Below, one piece after another: positions 1 through 8,463 of a stretch of DNA of 61,787 bases. Origin of the DNA: Fidelibacterota bacterium MT.SAG.3 (GTDB lineage: Bacteria; Fidelibacterota; SORT01); the NCBI GenBank assembly GCA_004402895.1, contig SORT01000008.1, positions 1 through 61,787 of the forward strand, in the 5' to 3' direction. Within the stretch, counting starts at the first letter, position 1; the number at the start of each line of letters is the position of its first letter. Under the pieces are notes generated by a model. It did no database searches. It saw only the letters and a program-made list of their open reading frames with translations, and was not told where the DNA came from. The position numbers and the translations under genes were made by a program.

Positions 1-2080
1 AAGCAAGGTAGAGAAAATCTCCTAGAAAAGCGCCACCCTGAACATTAGAGAGTGTGGTATCCAGTTGAACCTCATCTATGAGCGCAAAGTTTTGGTTTGG
101 GTCATAGACGAATAGATTATTGACACCATTGAATTCTGATGAGTAGAAATAGCCGGTTCGGGGGTCCACAGCAACCCAGGGTATATGAGATTGAGGCACC
201 TGCGCAAATTCTCCAGTGAAGTCTAGGCTGACTGCGTCATAAAGGCAAATGATCGGCTTGACATAGGACGCATCCTCAATAGGAGCATAAAGTTTGCCCT
301 CAAAATAGGCAATATCGCCGATATGATCGTAGCTTTGATCCTGAAGGAATTGCGGGATTGGATTTTCATTTACGACTAAAAAATCATAATCATAATTGGT
401 CTTAAAAAGTGTTTGCCGCGCTGAAAAATACCAGTCAACGCCATCAGTGGCGACTCCCTGTGAAAAATTCCCGTCTACGCTATCTATTGATTTTTCATGC
501 CATCTGGTCTGTGGAATTGTGGTGTCAGTGGGAAAAACATGAATTGTAAAACTATCGCCCCAGAAGTCAAAGCCCTCGCTGGCAATGGATATGTCGAATA
601 GGATGTCCTGATCACCTGCGCAATTCTCATTGACGTCTACTATGTAGGCGCCAGCTGAGGTGGCGGTTGCCCCGGGGCCGATGTCTCCATAGGTGTTTTG
701 ACCTAGCGCCCCTATGTCAGTTACGCATGTATCGCTTGTGGATATGTCTGCAGTGATTGCTGTTGCATTAGCCGTTGAGCCGTTGTTCCTGAGCGTTAGT
801 TCTAGGAACAGCCTTTCCCCGGGATTTGGTATAGTGTCGAACAGCGTGTAAGAATCTAATACGACCGGGCCGATTGTTGTAAACCGTGCAGCATTCTCTC
901 TTATATAGATAAGCGTGTCGTCCTTGCTGACGTGAATGTTTACTAGGTAGTGTCGTTCCTCCGCTGGAACAAGCCATAAATTTCCGAACAAACTGTCTCC
1001 GGCTATCCCATCATTGTGGGCATCGTCATCGAACAGGTAGACGCTGTCGATTAAAACGGAATCCACTGATTCGAATGCCGCCATAAGGGTAAGACCGCTC
1101 GAACTCGCCATCAGAGCGTTTACTTTCAATGAATCACTGTCAGGTACTGCGTAAACTGGTTCTACGACGAAACTCAACATCGCAACCTCTTGGGGAAAAG
1201 TAAAACCATAATACAGATATGCCGAACCTGGATTTTCGGCCGGAGCTCCCACGATAGCGTAGTCGCCGGAGATGGAGACTGATTTTCCAAAAAACCCCTC
1301 TGTTGCTCCATCTGAAGCAAGCAGTTTAGCTTTCTGCGCCCAGCTCGTGCCGCTGCGTGTGAACAGATAAGCCGAACCTGAAGCACTTCCACTATCATCA
1401 TCCAACCAAGCGCCCACGACGGCGTAGTCGCCGGAGATGGAAACTGAATTTCCAAACTGATCCCCTACTCCACTATCGGAAGCAAGTAGTTTTGCCTCCT
1501 GCGCCCAGCTCGTGCCGGTGCGTTTGAAAACATAAGCCGAACCTGCATCAGTTCCATTATCATCATCCCCAAAAGCTCCCACAACGGCGTAGTCGCCGGA
1601 GATGGAGACTGACCATCCAAAAAGATCATCCGCTGCGCCATCAGAAGCTAGTAATTTAGCTTCCTGCGCCCAGCTCGTGCCGGTGCGCTTGTACACGTAA
1701 GCTGAGCCTGAACTGATTCCATTATCATCATCCCTCCTAGCTCCCACAACGGCGTAGTCGCCGGAGATGGAGACTGACCATCCAAAAAGATCATCCGCTG
1801 CGCCATCAGAAGCTAGTAATTTAGCTTCCTGCGCCCAGCTCGTGCCGGTGCGCTTGTACACGTAAGCTGAGCCTGAACTGATTCCATTATCATCATCCCT
1901 CCTAGCTCCCACAACGGCGTAGTCGCCGGAGATGGAGACTGAATTTCCAAACAAATCACCCGCTGCTCCGTCGGCCGCCGTTATCTTGAATTCACTGATC
2001 TGCGCGTAGGCAGGCTGGGGAATAGCCAGCGAAGCCACCGCGCAAATCGTCAGGGTTAGGAGTAATGTTCGTTTAAGCAT
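1..2080 (-). CDS. Secreted FG-GAP repeat protein, C-terminus cut by window edge
   Basis: The frame is open from an ATG at 2078-2080 to the left edge with no stop, about 693 codons, so the C-terminus is missing. A ribosome binding site (AAGGAGA) lies just upstream. The N-terminus is a signal peptide of about 27 residues ending AYA. Roughly residues 30-300 are five FG-GAP_2-type repeats with a 55-residue period, each carrying FGxSVSISGDYAVVGA, a DDDNG acidic loop and GSAYVYKRTGTSWAQ. A beta-rich region follows, then a stretch resembling propeller blades (GDIAYFEGKLYAP, WVAVDPRTGYFYS). Such proteins are normally exported or surface-attached and the acidic loops usually bind calcium. A T9SS sorting tail could lie beyond the edge. 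The ligand is unknown. Confidence 0.85.
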   Translation of the reverse strand, partial: MLKRTLLLTLTICAVASLAIPQPAYAQISEFKITAADGAAGDLFGNSVSISGDYAVVGARRDDDNGISSGSAYVYKRTGTSWAQEAKLLASDGAADDLFGWSVSISGDYAVVGARRDDDNGISSGSAYVYKRTGTSWAQEAKLLASDGAADDLFGWSVSISGDYAVVGAFGDDDNGTDAGSAYVFKRTGTSWAQEAKLLASDSGVGDQFGNSVSISGDYAVVGAWLDDDSGSASGSAYLFTRSGTSWAQKAKLLASDGATEGFFGKSVSISGDYAIVGAPAENPGSAYLYYGFTFPQEVAMLSFVVEPVYAVPDSDSLKVNALMASSSGLTLMAAFESVDSVLIDSVYLFDDDAHNDGIAGDSLFGNLWLVPAEERHYLVNIHVSKDDTLIYIRENAARFTTIGPVVLDSYTLFDTIPNPGERLFLELTLRNNGSTANATAITADISTSDTCVTDIGALGQNTYGDIGPGATATSAGAYIVDVNENCAGDQDILFDISIASEGFDFWGDSFTIHVFPTDTTIPQTRWHEKSIDSVDGNFSQGVATDGVDWYFSARQTLFKTNYDYDFLVVNENPIPQFLQDQSYDHIGDIAYFEGKLYAPIEDASYVKPIICLYDAVSLDFTGEFAQVPQSHIPWVAVDPRTGYFYSSEFNGVNNLFVYDPNQNFALIDEVQLDTTLSNVQGGAFLGDFLYLA
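1574..1903. repeat. Exact 165-bp tandem duplication inside the FG-GAP gene
   Basis: The 165 bases from 1574 and the 165 bases from 1739 appear identical base for base. A third, diverged copy starts at 1904, and older units with the same period lie further left to about 1240. The period is exactly 55 codons, so copy number can change without breaking the frame. Identity between only two units points to recent expansion or gene conversion. Confidence 0.9.
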
Positions 2081-2313
2081 AGTGTTCTCCTTATGTGGCA
2101 GTCAGGACTTGTCCTGACGCTGTAAAGGCACGGTCTTGCGGTCAGGATATCGCCGCCGTTGGCGGGAATTGTGAAATCCTGACTCGCACCGTATTCCTCC
2201 CCTCAAGGGAGGAGTTTTACACACCCCGTCTTCTCGACACTAACGTGTCATGAATCCTCCGTAGGAGTTCCTTCGGAACACCCCTCTTGATAGAGGGGAA
2301 TAATTGGATTCCA
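2081..2313. repeat. Intergenic region with several hairpins
   Basis: No gene is visible between the two FG-GAP genes. The stretch holds a perfect palindrome (GTCAGGACTTGTCCTGAC, 2101-2118), a wider inverted repeat of 8-base arms (2141-2148 with 2176-2183), and a G/C hairpin at 2196-2212 followed by TTTT. The last could act as a terminator. The rest looks like degenerate interspersed sequence. Confidence 0.5.
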
Positions 2314-3987
2314 TTATTTCAACAACAACATCTTCCTCGTCTGGACAAAATCATTTGCTTGAAGCCTGTACAGGTAAACACCCGACGCTACATTTGAGGT
2401 ATTCCACACAACATTATGCTGCCCTGCCGACTGCCGACTGTTTACAATGGTCTCCACTTCCTTTCCAAGGATATCGTAAATCACTAATTCCACATTTCCT
2501 GCTTCGGGAAGATAAAACCGGATTGTAGTAACGGGATTGAAGGGATTTGGGTAGTTCTGGGAAAGTGAATAGATTTCCGGAACGAATGACAGTCCTTCCC
2601 GATCATTTACACCGACAGGAGAAATTATAGTCAGATTCAACAACACTGATATACTATTGACCGAAAAAAGACCCACCGCTATGTCCTGATCTCCATCCCC
2701 ATCAAAATCTGCACTGACGATTAACTGGGGTTCATGGCCAACAACAAAGTCCACCCTGGGTGCAAAGGTCCCATCGCCGTTATTCAACAACACGGATACA
2801 CTATTACCACTTAAATTGGTCGTCACCAAGTCCTGATCGCCATCTCCATCCAAATCGGCACTGGTGACTCCATTGGAAGAACTACCAGCGTCATAATTCA
2901 CCTTAGGCGCAAACGTCCCGTCTCCATTATTCATAAAAACCGATAGGTAGCCACCACCGCGGGTGGGATGAGCCACAGCCAGGTCTTTATCGCCATCTCC
3001 ATCTAAATCCGTAATGGAGATTGCCAGGGGACAAGTCTCAGCGGCATAGTCCGCCTTAGGCGCAAATGTCCCATCTCCGTTGTTTAAGAGCACTGATACA
3101 CTATTGCCTCCACAATTAGTCACAACCAGGTCATTATCCCCATCTCCATCTAAATCCGCGCTGGAGACTATCAGGGGACAATTCCCAGTGGCATAGTCCA
3201 CCTTAGGCGCAAAGGTCCCATCTCCGTTGTTCAAGAGCACTGATACACTATTGCTTCCACAATTAGTCACAGCCAGATCATTATCCCCATCCCCATCTAA
3301 ATCGATACTGAATACATCTTGGGTATCATCTCCAACGGGATAATCCACCTTAGGCGCAAAGGTCCCATCTCCATTGTTCAAGAACACTGCTACATCAGTG
3401 TCCTCTCTAACCGCAACAGCTAAGTCATTATCTCCATCTCCATCTAAATCCGCACTGAAGATTCCCAGGGGGATATTTCCAGCGGGATAGTCTGTCCTGA
3501 GTGCAAACGTCCCATCTCCATTGTTCAAGAACACTGACATACCATTGGTATTCCAACTAGTCACAGCCAGGTCACTATACCCATCCCCATCTAAGTCGGC
3601 ACTGATAAGACCTACGGTTGCACCTGAGGTGGCATAGTTAGTCGGAGGCCCGAAAAGCGTTAAAATATACTCGAACCCATTAAAGAGCGTATCTGCCTGA
3701 CCGTCGGAATTCGTGACTATCACGTCCACTATACCCGCAGGATGAGCTGGAGTCAAAGCACCAATGCGCGTGGAATCCAGGCGAACCAGGTTTCCGGCTG
3801 CACTGTCTCCGAAAGTGAGGATTACATCGTTTCGGAAATTGCTTCCCAGGATTGTCACGCCGATGCCACCCGAATCAAAGCCTGAAGCCGGACTTACAGA
3901 TGTCAGCACTGGAGGCTCCTGCGCATAGGCAGTCACATTCAAAGTGACCGACAACAGAAGAGCATACATGTAAGTGTTATTTTTCAT
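2314..3987 (-). CDS. Secreted VCBS/FG-GAP repeat protein with T9SS sorting tail
   Basis: The protein has 557 residues. A signal peptide (about 1-22, ending AYA) is followed by an IPT/TIG-type immunoglobulin-like domain at about 25-105 (TSVSPASGFDSGG). About seven VCBS/FG-GAP repeats of 47 residues (about 115-460) follow, each with a calcium-loop motif such as SADLDGDGDNDLAV and then SVLLNNGDGTFAPKVDY. The tail, about 475-557, is a type A Por secretion sorting domain (LSQNYPNPFNPVTTIRFYLP through SGVYLYRL to KMLLLK). By family knowledge it crosses the outer membrane through T9SS and is attached or released. The start has a strong AAGGAG site. No T9SS machinery gene is in the window. The ligand is unknown. 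Confidence 0.92.
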   Translation of the reverse strand: MKNNTYMYALLLSVTLNVTAYAQEPPVLTSVSPASGFDSGGIGVTILGSNFRNDVILTFGDSAAGNLVRLDSTRIGALTPAHPAGIVDVIVTNSDGQADTLFNGFEYILTLFGPPTNYATSGATVGLISADLDGDGYSDLAVTSWNTNGMSVFLNNGDGTFALRTDYPAGNIPLGIFSADLDGDGDNDLAVAVREDTDVAVFLNNGDGTFAPKVDYPVGDDTQDVFSIDLDGDGDNDLAVTNCGSNSVSVLLNNGDGTFAPKVDYATGNCPLIVSSADLDGDGDNDLVVTNCGGNSVSVLLNNGDGTFAPKADYAAETCPLAISITDLDGDGDKDLAVAHPTRGGGYLSVFMNNGDGTFAPKVNYDAGSSSNGVTSADLDGDGDQDLVTTNLSGNSVSVLLNNGDGTFAPRVDFVVGHEPQLIVSADFDGDGDQDIAVGLFSVNSISVLLNLTIISPVGVNDREGLSFVPEIYSLSQNYPNPFNPVTTIRFYLPEAGNVELVIYDILGKEVETIVNSRQSAGQHNVVWNTSNVASGVYLYRLQANDFVQTRKMLLLK

Positions 3988-4123
3988 TTTGAATTCTCCT
4001 TATTTCAAATCCCCCGAAGGGACTCCCTTGGAGCAAGCTCACTCATTTGAGTTAAAATGATTCCGGTATATACTTTTCACATACTTTTGGGGAAGAACAT
4101 AAATGTTATTCTGATCATCCCGC

Positions 4124-4231
4124 TTAAACATTTGCCGAACCTGAATTAGTTCCATTATCATCATCATGAGAAACGGAAAGCACATCGATATCCCCGTTGC
4201 CGTCCACATCCACCGCATAAACCGAGTTTAT
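4124..4231 (-). pseudogene. Vestige of an FG-GAP repeat protein
   Basis: A 35-codon frame between two stops reads INSVYAVDVDGNGDIDVLS, then SHDDDNGTNSGSANV. The first half is a VCBS-type calcium loop. The second half matches the DDDNG...GSAY loop of the protein at 1-2080, and the DNA around 4135-4168 resembles that gene's repeat. There is no start codon or signal peptide, so it is a decayed piece of a repeat gene, possibly a chimera of two repeat types. Confidence 0.6.
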
Positions 4232-4275
4232 TTAAGAAATAGATCCGTTGTAGCAGCGTTTTGCTTGGACGCCTC

Positions 4276-4908
4276 TCAACCTGTACGTTTAATCGAAACG
4301 GTAGAAGAAAAAGTATCATTGCCGATAGGACCATTGCCGGTGCAGGCACTCTTAAATTTGTTGCTTTCGGTTTCCATCTCCCAAGCAGAGAGCTTCACGG
4401 TAGTCGTTTCGCCAACATCAAGCAGCCACGGCACTTCAACAACAAAATTCCCAAACATCTCTAACAGGTACGAGACCTCGTTGGCCTCGAACCAGAACAT
4501 TACTTTAGCCGTACCGGGCTCATTTTTTTTCGCCTCACCGATTAGCAGGCCGCCGGCGTACGTACCATCTTTAAAGCATTCACCTCCGTTGTTAAGTGCG
4601 GTCTTAAAGAAAGTCATGTCTAACGTAATTGGCTGGTCAAATGGTGTGCTGATCATGTTGCCACCTTCCCTGAGCTTTCGGGTCCATGTATGTGGTTCTC
4701 CGGTCGCATTGCTCACATCGCCGCTGAACGTCACCGCGAAAGTGGCCTCTTCAGCCCCGCCGCCATCCGGTTTACCCGGATTTCCTCCTTTCGCGAGAGA
4801 GACAGACGCAATCTCTGGCGCGTTTAGGCTGGTATCCTGTTGGCTACAGCCAACGAGGAGCATAGCAGTTAAGGTCAGCGTAATACTGAAATAAGGTTTT
4901 AGTCTCAT
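4276..4908 (-). CDS. Putative lipoprotein of unknown function
   Basis: The 210-residue protein begins with a lipoprotein signal peptide with lipobox LVGC (Cys about 21), so it should be lipidated and anchored in the envelope. The mature part starts with a Ser/Gly/Lys-rich linker and continues as an apparent beta-rich domain. I recognise no family. A GGAGAG ribosome binding site precedes the ATG. It sits alone between an FG-GAP vestige and the hybrid kinase gene, so context gives no function. Confidence 0.75.
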   Translation of the reverse strand: MRLKPYFSITLTLTAMLLVGCSQQDTSLNAPEIASVSLAKGGNPGKPDGGGAEEATFAVTFSGDVSNATGEPHTWTRKLREGGNMISTPFDQPITLDMTFFKTALNNGGECFKDGTYAGGLLIGEAKKNEPGTAKVMFWFEANEVSYLLEMFGNFVVEVPWLLDVGETTTVKLSAWEMETESNKFKSACTGNGPIGNDTFSSTVSIKRTG

Positions 4909-5107
4909 TTTTCTCTCCTGTTGTTAGGTAATACTATTTTTCAAGGCTTCTATATATGACAACCTTTTTCCCCTCTTATCCACAAATTGATTACTAATCT
5001 ATGGACGATATTAAAGTTAGAAGGTTCTGCGGGTGATTGCTAACGCTGGCGTAACAAAAAATGTTGATGGGGTAACATATCCCTCGATTATAAGAGATAT
5101 TGGGCAA

Positions 5108-8050
5108 TTATATTGTTTTTATCTGTCGTATCTCAATAGAATATTCGGAAGGTAATTTACCAAACTGTTTTCGGAAGCATTGTGCGAAATAGGACAAATT
5201 ATCAAATCCGACCTCGAAAGCGACTTCTGTGACGTTCCCAAATTTCTGGCGTAATAAAGAAGCTGCGCGCCATAATCGAAGCGTTCTTATAAATCCTCGA
5301 GGGGACTGGTCTGTGAGCGCCCGCAATTTCCTATTCAGATGCACACGACTCATTCCAATCTCACGGGAAAATTTATCAACATTAAACTCAGAATCAGACA
5401 TGTGCTCTTCAACTATATCAATTGCCCGATGTAAAAACTTTTCATCCAAGGACGTAACAGCAATGTCTTTGGGTTTGAACTGCGCTTCCCTCATAAAACG
5501 ATCCCGCAGCTTCTGCCGTTGTTCTATGAGATTTTTAGCTCTTACCAAAAGCTCCTTCGCGTCGAAAGGTTTGGTCAGATAATCATCTGCGCCCGTCTCA
5601 AGACCCTCTAACTTGCTATTCGTATCTGCTTTAGCTGTCAGGAGTATAACAGGGATGTGGCTTGTGCGTTCGTCCGTCTTGATCTTTTCGCACATCTCAA
5701 TTCCGTCCATTTTGGGCATCATAACATCGCTTATTATCAGGTCGGGAACCGTATCGGTGGACATTTCATATCCTTCCATACCGTCTTTTGCTTCCATTAT
5801 ACGATAAGCATCATCTAAGAAGCCTCTCATATAGCGACGGACATCACGGTTATCCTCCACTATCAAGAGAATAGGCTTAGACTTAGTGCGTTTAGTTTCC
5901 TTTTTCTCTGACTCCACAATCTCTTCAATTAAACTGTCATCAATCTCAGCCTCTGTGTAAACGGTCTCCGGCGCTCCTTCCTCACTAACTTCTTCAAAGG
6001 GTTCCTCCACGATCTGGCTTTCCTGAAGATGCTCTCTGCCGAGAGGCAGACGCACAATGAAAACAGTCCCCTTACCCTCTTCACTACTGACCGAGATCTC
6101 TCCCCCGTGTAGCTCCACGAGATCTTTAGTCAAAGCGAGTCCGAGACCTGTTCCTTCCTGCTCCCTCGTATGAGAATCGTCAACCTGATAGAATCGGTCA
6201 AACACTTTATCAAATTGATCGGGAGCAATACCCACTCCTGAATCTTTGACCTCTATGAGAACATCCCCCGATTGCATAGATTCAGCACCACTTTCATCAA
6301 AGTCCTTTGAAATGGAAAGGCTCACAGAAACAGTTCCCCCTTCCGGAGTAAACTTGAAGGCATTGGACAGAAGGTTGGTCACTATTTTCTCAAACTTATC
6401 ACGATCTATATATACCATGACAGGCTCTTCGGGCACATTAAACTCAAGTGTTATCTTTTTTCGTTCTGCAAGGGATAGGAAAGAATTTACAACACCTCGA
6501 AGCGGCAATATAACGTCTTCAGATCTCGCTTTCAACGCCATATCCCCCGACTCGATCTTTGATAGATCAAGCAGCTGATTTATCAACCTGAGAAGGCGCT
6601 CTCCGCTCCGCTTCATCATCCGTAACTCAGTTCGGCTCTCTTTGTTCTTTGTTCTTGATAATAAATTCTCAAGCGGTCCGAGTATCAATGTCAGCGGCGT
6701 CCGGAACTCGTGCGAGATGTTAGCAAAGAAACGGGATTTGACTTTGTCCATTTCCCTGAGCTTACTTGCTTCAAAATCGCTCATTTCCAGCTCGTGACGC
6801 ATCTTTAATCGGTTGACCTGAAATCGCCACAAACCGAAAACCGAAGTGCTAAGCATCATAAAGTAAGCGGTATATGCCCAACCTGTTGCCCACCAAGGAG
6901 GTAGTATGGTAATTGACAGGTCATCCCAGTATATGCTGCCGGTGACCAGCCTCCCTAAATACAAACGAACGCTCAATCCAATAGCTCCTTCAGGCGGCGT
7001 CGCAACCACGGAAAACTCCGTCCAGTCAAACGTATTAGCCGGAACGGTGATGGGTATCTGGGTTTCAAGAATATGACCCCATCCGTCTTTGCCGTCATCC
7101 ACATCATGCCAGAGAGCATTGATGAGAATATCCCAATTTCCATCATCCGAATTGATTAAGTCGGCGTTGACTCCCACACCCATCATCCATCCGGATATCA
7201 CTATCGTGTTATTTGGGACAGGAATAATGTCTGTGCTTAAGTAGTAACCGTGCTCTATATTACGAACTCTCAGCGCTTTCGTAAGACCGGAGAATCTACC
7301 GCTGTGAGCTTCAGCAGTTGTCACAGTCACGGTAAACTCCAGTGTCGTATCCCACACTGCCAGACCTTCCGGATAATGCGGCCACCAGTAAAACCAGCCG
7401 GTCGGAGTATCAAAATTCGGATTGAACGGGTTTCCGGGCGGATTTGGATTTTGAGGACCCGTTTTACCCCAGAATATGTCGTCTAACCATGCCGTACCTG
7501 TGGCATCGCTGCCGAACACGAACTCAGCCTTCACTTGAGTAGGCTCCTCGGGCCAACCACCGGTCACTACGACGCTGTGCTTCACCCAGCCTGCTAAGCC
7601 TTGTGTAGACGTGGCTACCGTCTGGTCCACATCCAATACTATAGGCCCGTTAAGTATGTCAGTTCCAGCCGCATTAAAAGCTGAGAACTTCAACTGGATC
7701 TTTGCGGCATCGTTAGCCGGGTTAACGTTTACGCCCGACGTCTTGACCCAACCGCCAATCTCGAATTCCGAGTTTGCGTTAGCGCGTGTGCCCCAGTTCC
7801 TCAGAACATCTGCTCCAACCCAGCTCGAAGCTATGCCGGTAGCGGTCTTCTCTATCTTTAGAGAGTAGTTAGCAGTCCTAAACTGGTCAGTCGCCCAGGT
7901 AAGCGTCGCTCCACCGGCATTCTTCGTCCAGTAGTTGGGCATAGCTGCTTCAAAACCAGACATATCTGCGGGAAGCAAGTTCTGGCCAGACACAGGTGTA
8001 GTAACCATACTGAACAGTATAGCGGAATAAATTATAGACTTACATTTCAT
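5108..8050 (-). CDS. Hybrid two-component system protein: sensor kinase, receiver and AraC regulator
   Basis: This 980-residue protein carries a whole signalling pathway. Residues 1-22 are a signal peptide. About 25-195 and 205-385 are two beta-sandwich, carbohydrate-binding-like domains, each ending in a TAWLDDIFW / SIYWDDLSI strand. One membrane segment lies at about 388-408. A HisKA domain has phospho-acceptor His447 (SHEFRTPL). The HATPase domain (about 545-672) has N-box NLLSNAFKF and GTGLGLAL. The receiver (about 725-840) has phospho-acceptor Asp775 (ISDVMMP) and Lys in LTKPFD. An AraC-type helix-turn-helix fills about 870-972. Bacteroidota relatives sense polysaccharide fragments through Reg_prop propellers and a Y_Y_Y domain. 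Both are absent here, so the ligand is unclear. A sugar or polymer signal is only an inference. Confidence 0.9.
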   Translation of the reverse strand: MKCKSIIYSAILFSMVTTPVSGQNLLPADMSGFEAAMPNYWTKNAGGATLTWATDQFRTANYSLKIEKTATGIASSWVGADVLRNWGTRANANSEFEIGGWVKTSGVNVNPANDAAKIQLKFSAFNAAGTDILNGPIVLDVDQTVATSTQGLAGWVKHSVVVTGGWPEEPTQVKAEFVFGSDATGTAWLDDIFWGKTGPQNPNPPGNPFNPNFDTPTGWFYWWPHYPEGLAVWDTTLEFTVTVTTAEAHSGRFSGLTKALRVRNIEHGYYLSTDIIPVPNNTIVISGWMMGVGVNADLINSDDGNWDILINALWHDVDDGKDGWGHILETQIPITVPANTFDWTEFSVVATPPEGAIGLSVRLYLGRLVTGSIYWDDLSITILPPWWATGWAYTAYFMMLSTSVFGLWRFQVNRLKMRHELEMSDFEASKLREMDKVKSRFFANISHEFRTPLTLILGPLENLLSRTKNKESRTELRMMKRSGERLLRLINQLLDLSKIESGDMALKARSEDVILPLRGVVNSFLSLAERKKITLEFNVPEEPVMVYIDRDKFEKIVTNLLSNAFKFTPEGGTVSVSLSISKDFDESGAESMQSGDVLIEVKDSGVGIAPDQFDKVFDRFYQVDDSHTREQEGTGLGLALTKDLVELHGGEISVSSEEGKGTVFIVRLPLGREHLQESQIVEEPFEEVSEEGAPETVYTEAEIDDSLIEEIVESEKKETKRTKSKPILLIVEDNRDVRRYMRGFLDDAYRIMEAKDGMEGYEMSTDTVPDLIISDVMMPKMDGIEMCEKIKTDERTSHIPVILLTAKADTNSKLEGLETGADDYLTKPFDAKELLVRAKNLIEQRQKLRDRFMREAQFKPKDIAVTSLDEKFLHRAIDIVEEHMSDSEFNVDKFSREIGMSRVHLNRKLRALTDQSPRGFIRTLRLWRAASLLRQKFGNVTEVAFEVGFDNLSYFAQCFRKQFGKLPSEYSIEIRQIKTI

Positions 8051-8463
8051 GAAATGTCGCCATAATTAAGCAGTAATTTGAATCGCTTTAAAGCACCGGC
8101 CTGTAAATTTTAATCTCATTAATCACTGAATGAGTTCCATTTAACATATATGTGTAATATGCCAAATGTCAAGATATTATTTGGTGTAACCAAAATGTGC
8201 CCATACAAAGCTCACTAAATTACAGTAAAATCTCATAAACGTATGAGTTATGAGACACTAAAAAAGTGTATCATAAACCGTCGTTTTCGGGACATTCCCA
8301 TAAACCTTCCAAAATCAAAGTCCTATGAATATTGCATTTAACGAGTTTTGGCACTGCGAAATGGTGTGTCATAACTGACGTTTTTTGGACAGTGCAAATT
8401 CATATTTGGTCTAGATTTCGTATGATTATGAAAGCTAGAATGTAAAGAGAAAATTAATTTTCA
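8051..8463. other. 413-bp AT-rich intergenic region, no gene
   Basis: I find no credible reading frame here. It contains a hairpin (CTCATAA...TTATGAG, about 8232-8253) and the imperfect direct repeat described separately. It must hold the promoter of the hybrid kinase gene, but no clear -35/-10 pair stands out. Confidence 0.5.
8266..8392. repeat. Two imperfect ~30-bp direct repeats
   Basis: The segment at 8266-8297 (GTGTATCATAAACCGTCG then TTTTCGGGACAT) recurs at 8364-8392 (GTGTGTCATAACTGACG then TTTTTTGGACAGT), with about 80 percent identity and 98 bp between starts. They look like remains of mobile-element ends or a tandem regulatory site. No transposase lies between them. Confidence 0.5.

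Noticed and set aside
1240-2000. Regular repeats resembling a CRISPR array
   Set aside because: The 165-bp period, in-frame coding, and absence of short conserved repeats with unique spacers fit a repeat protein, not CRISPR. No cas gene is present.
2314-3987. Local T9SS or gliding locus
   Set aside because: One protein carries the sorting tail, but no porin, motor or Por gene is present. The Gld-type ABC genes are not part of the T9SS core.
4166-4894. A 242-codon plus-strand frame opposite the lipoprotein gene
   Set aside because: It is fully antisense to a gene with a signal peptide, lipobox and ribosome binding site. Its product shows only low-complexity Ser/Pro/Leu composition typical of an antisense frame.
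8405-8425. TCTAGATTTCG resembles the end of tRNA-Sec and might be an att site
   Set aside because: Only about 9 bases match the T arm and the order around it differs. A tRNA-based att site normally repeats 15 or more bases up to the 3' end.
8051-8463. A remnant insertion sequence between the hybrid kinase and oxidoreductase genes
   Set aside because: Only two imperfect direct repeats are seen. There are no inverted ends, target duplication or transposase frame, so I list the repeats alone.
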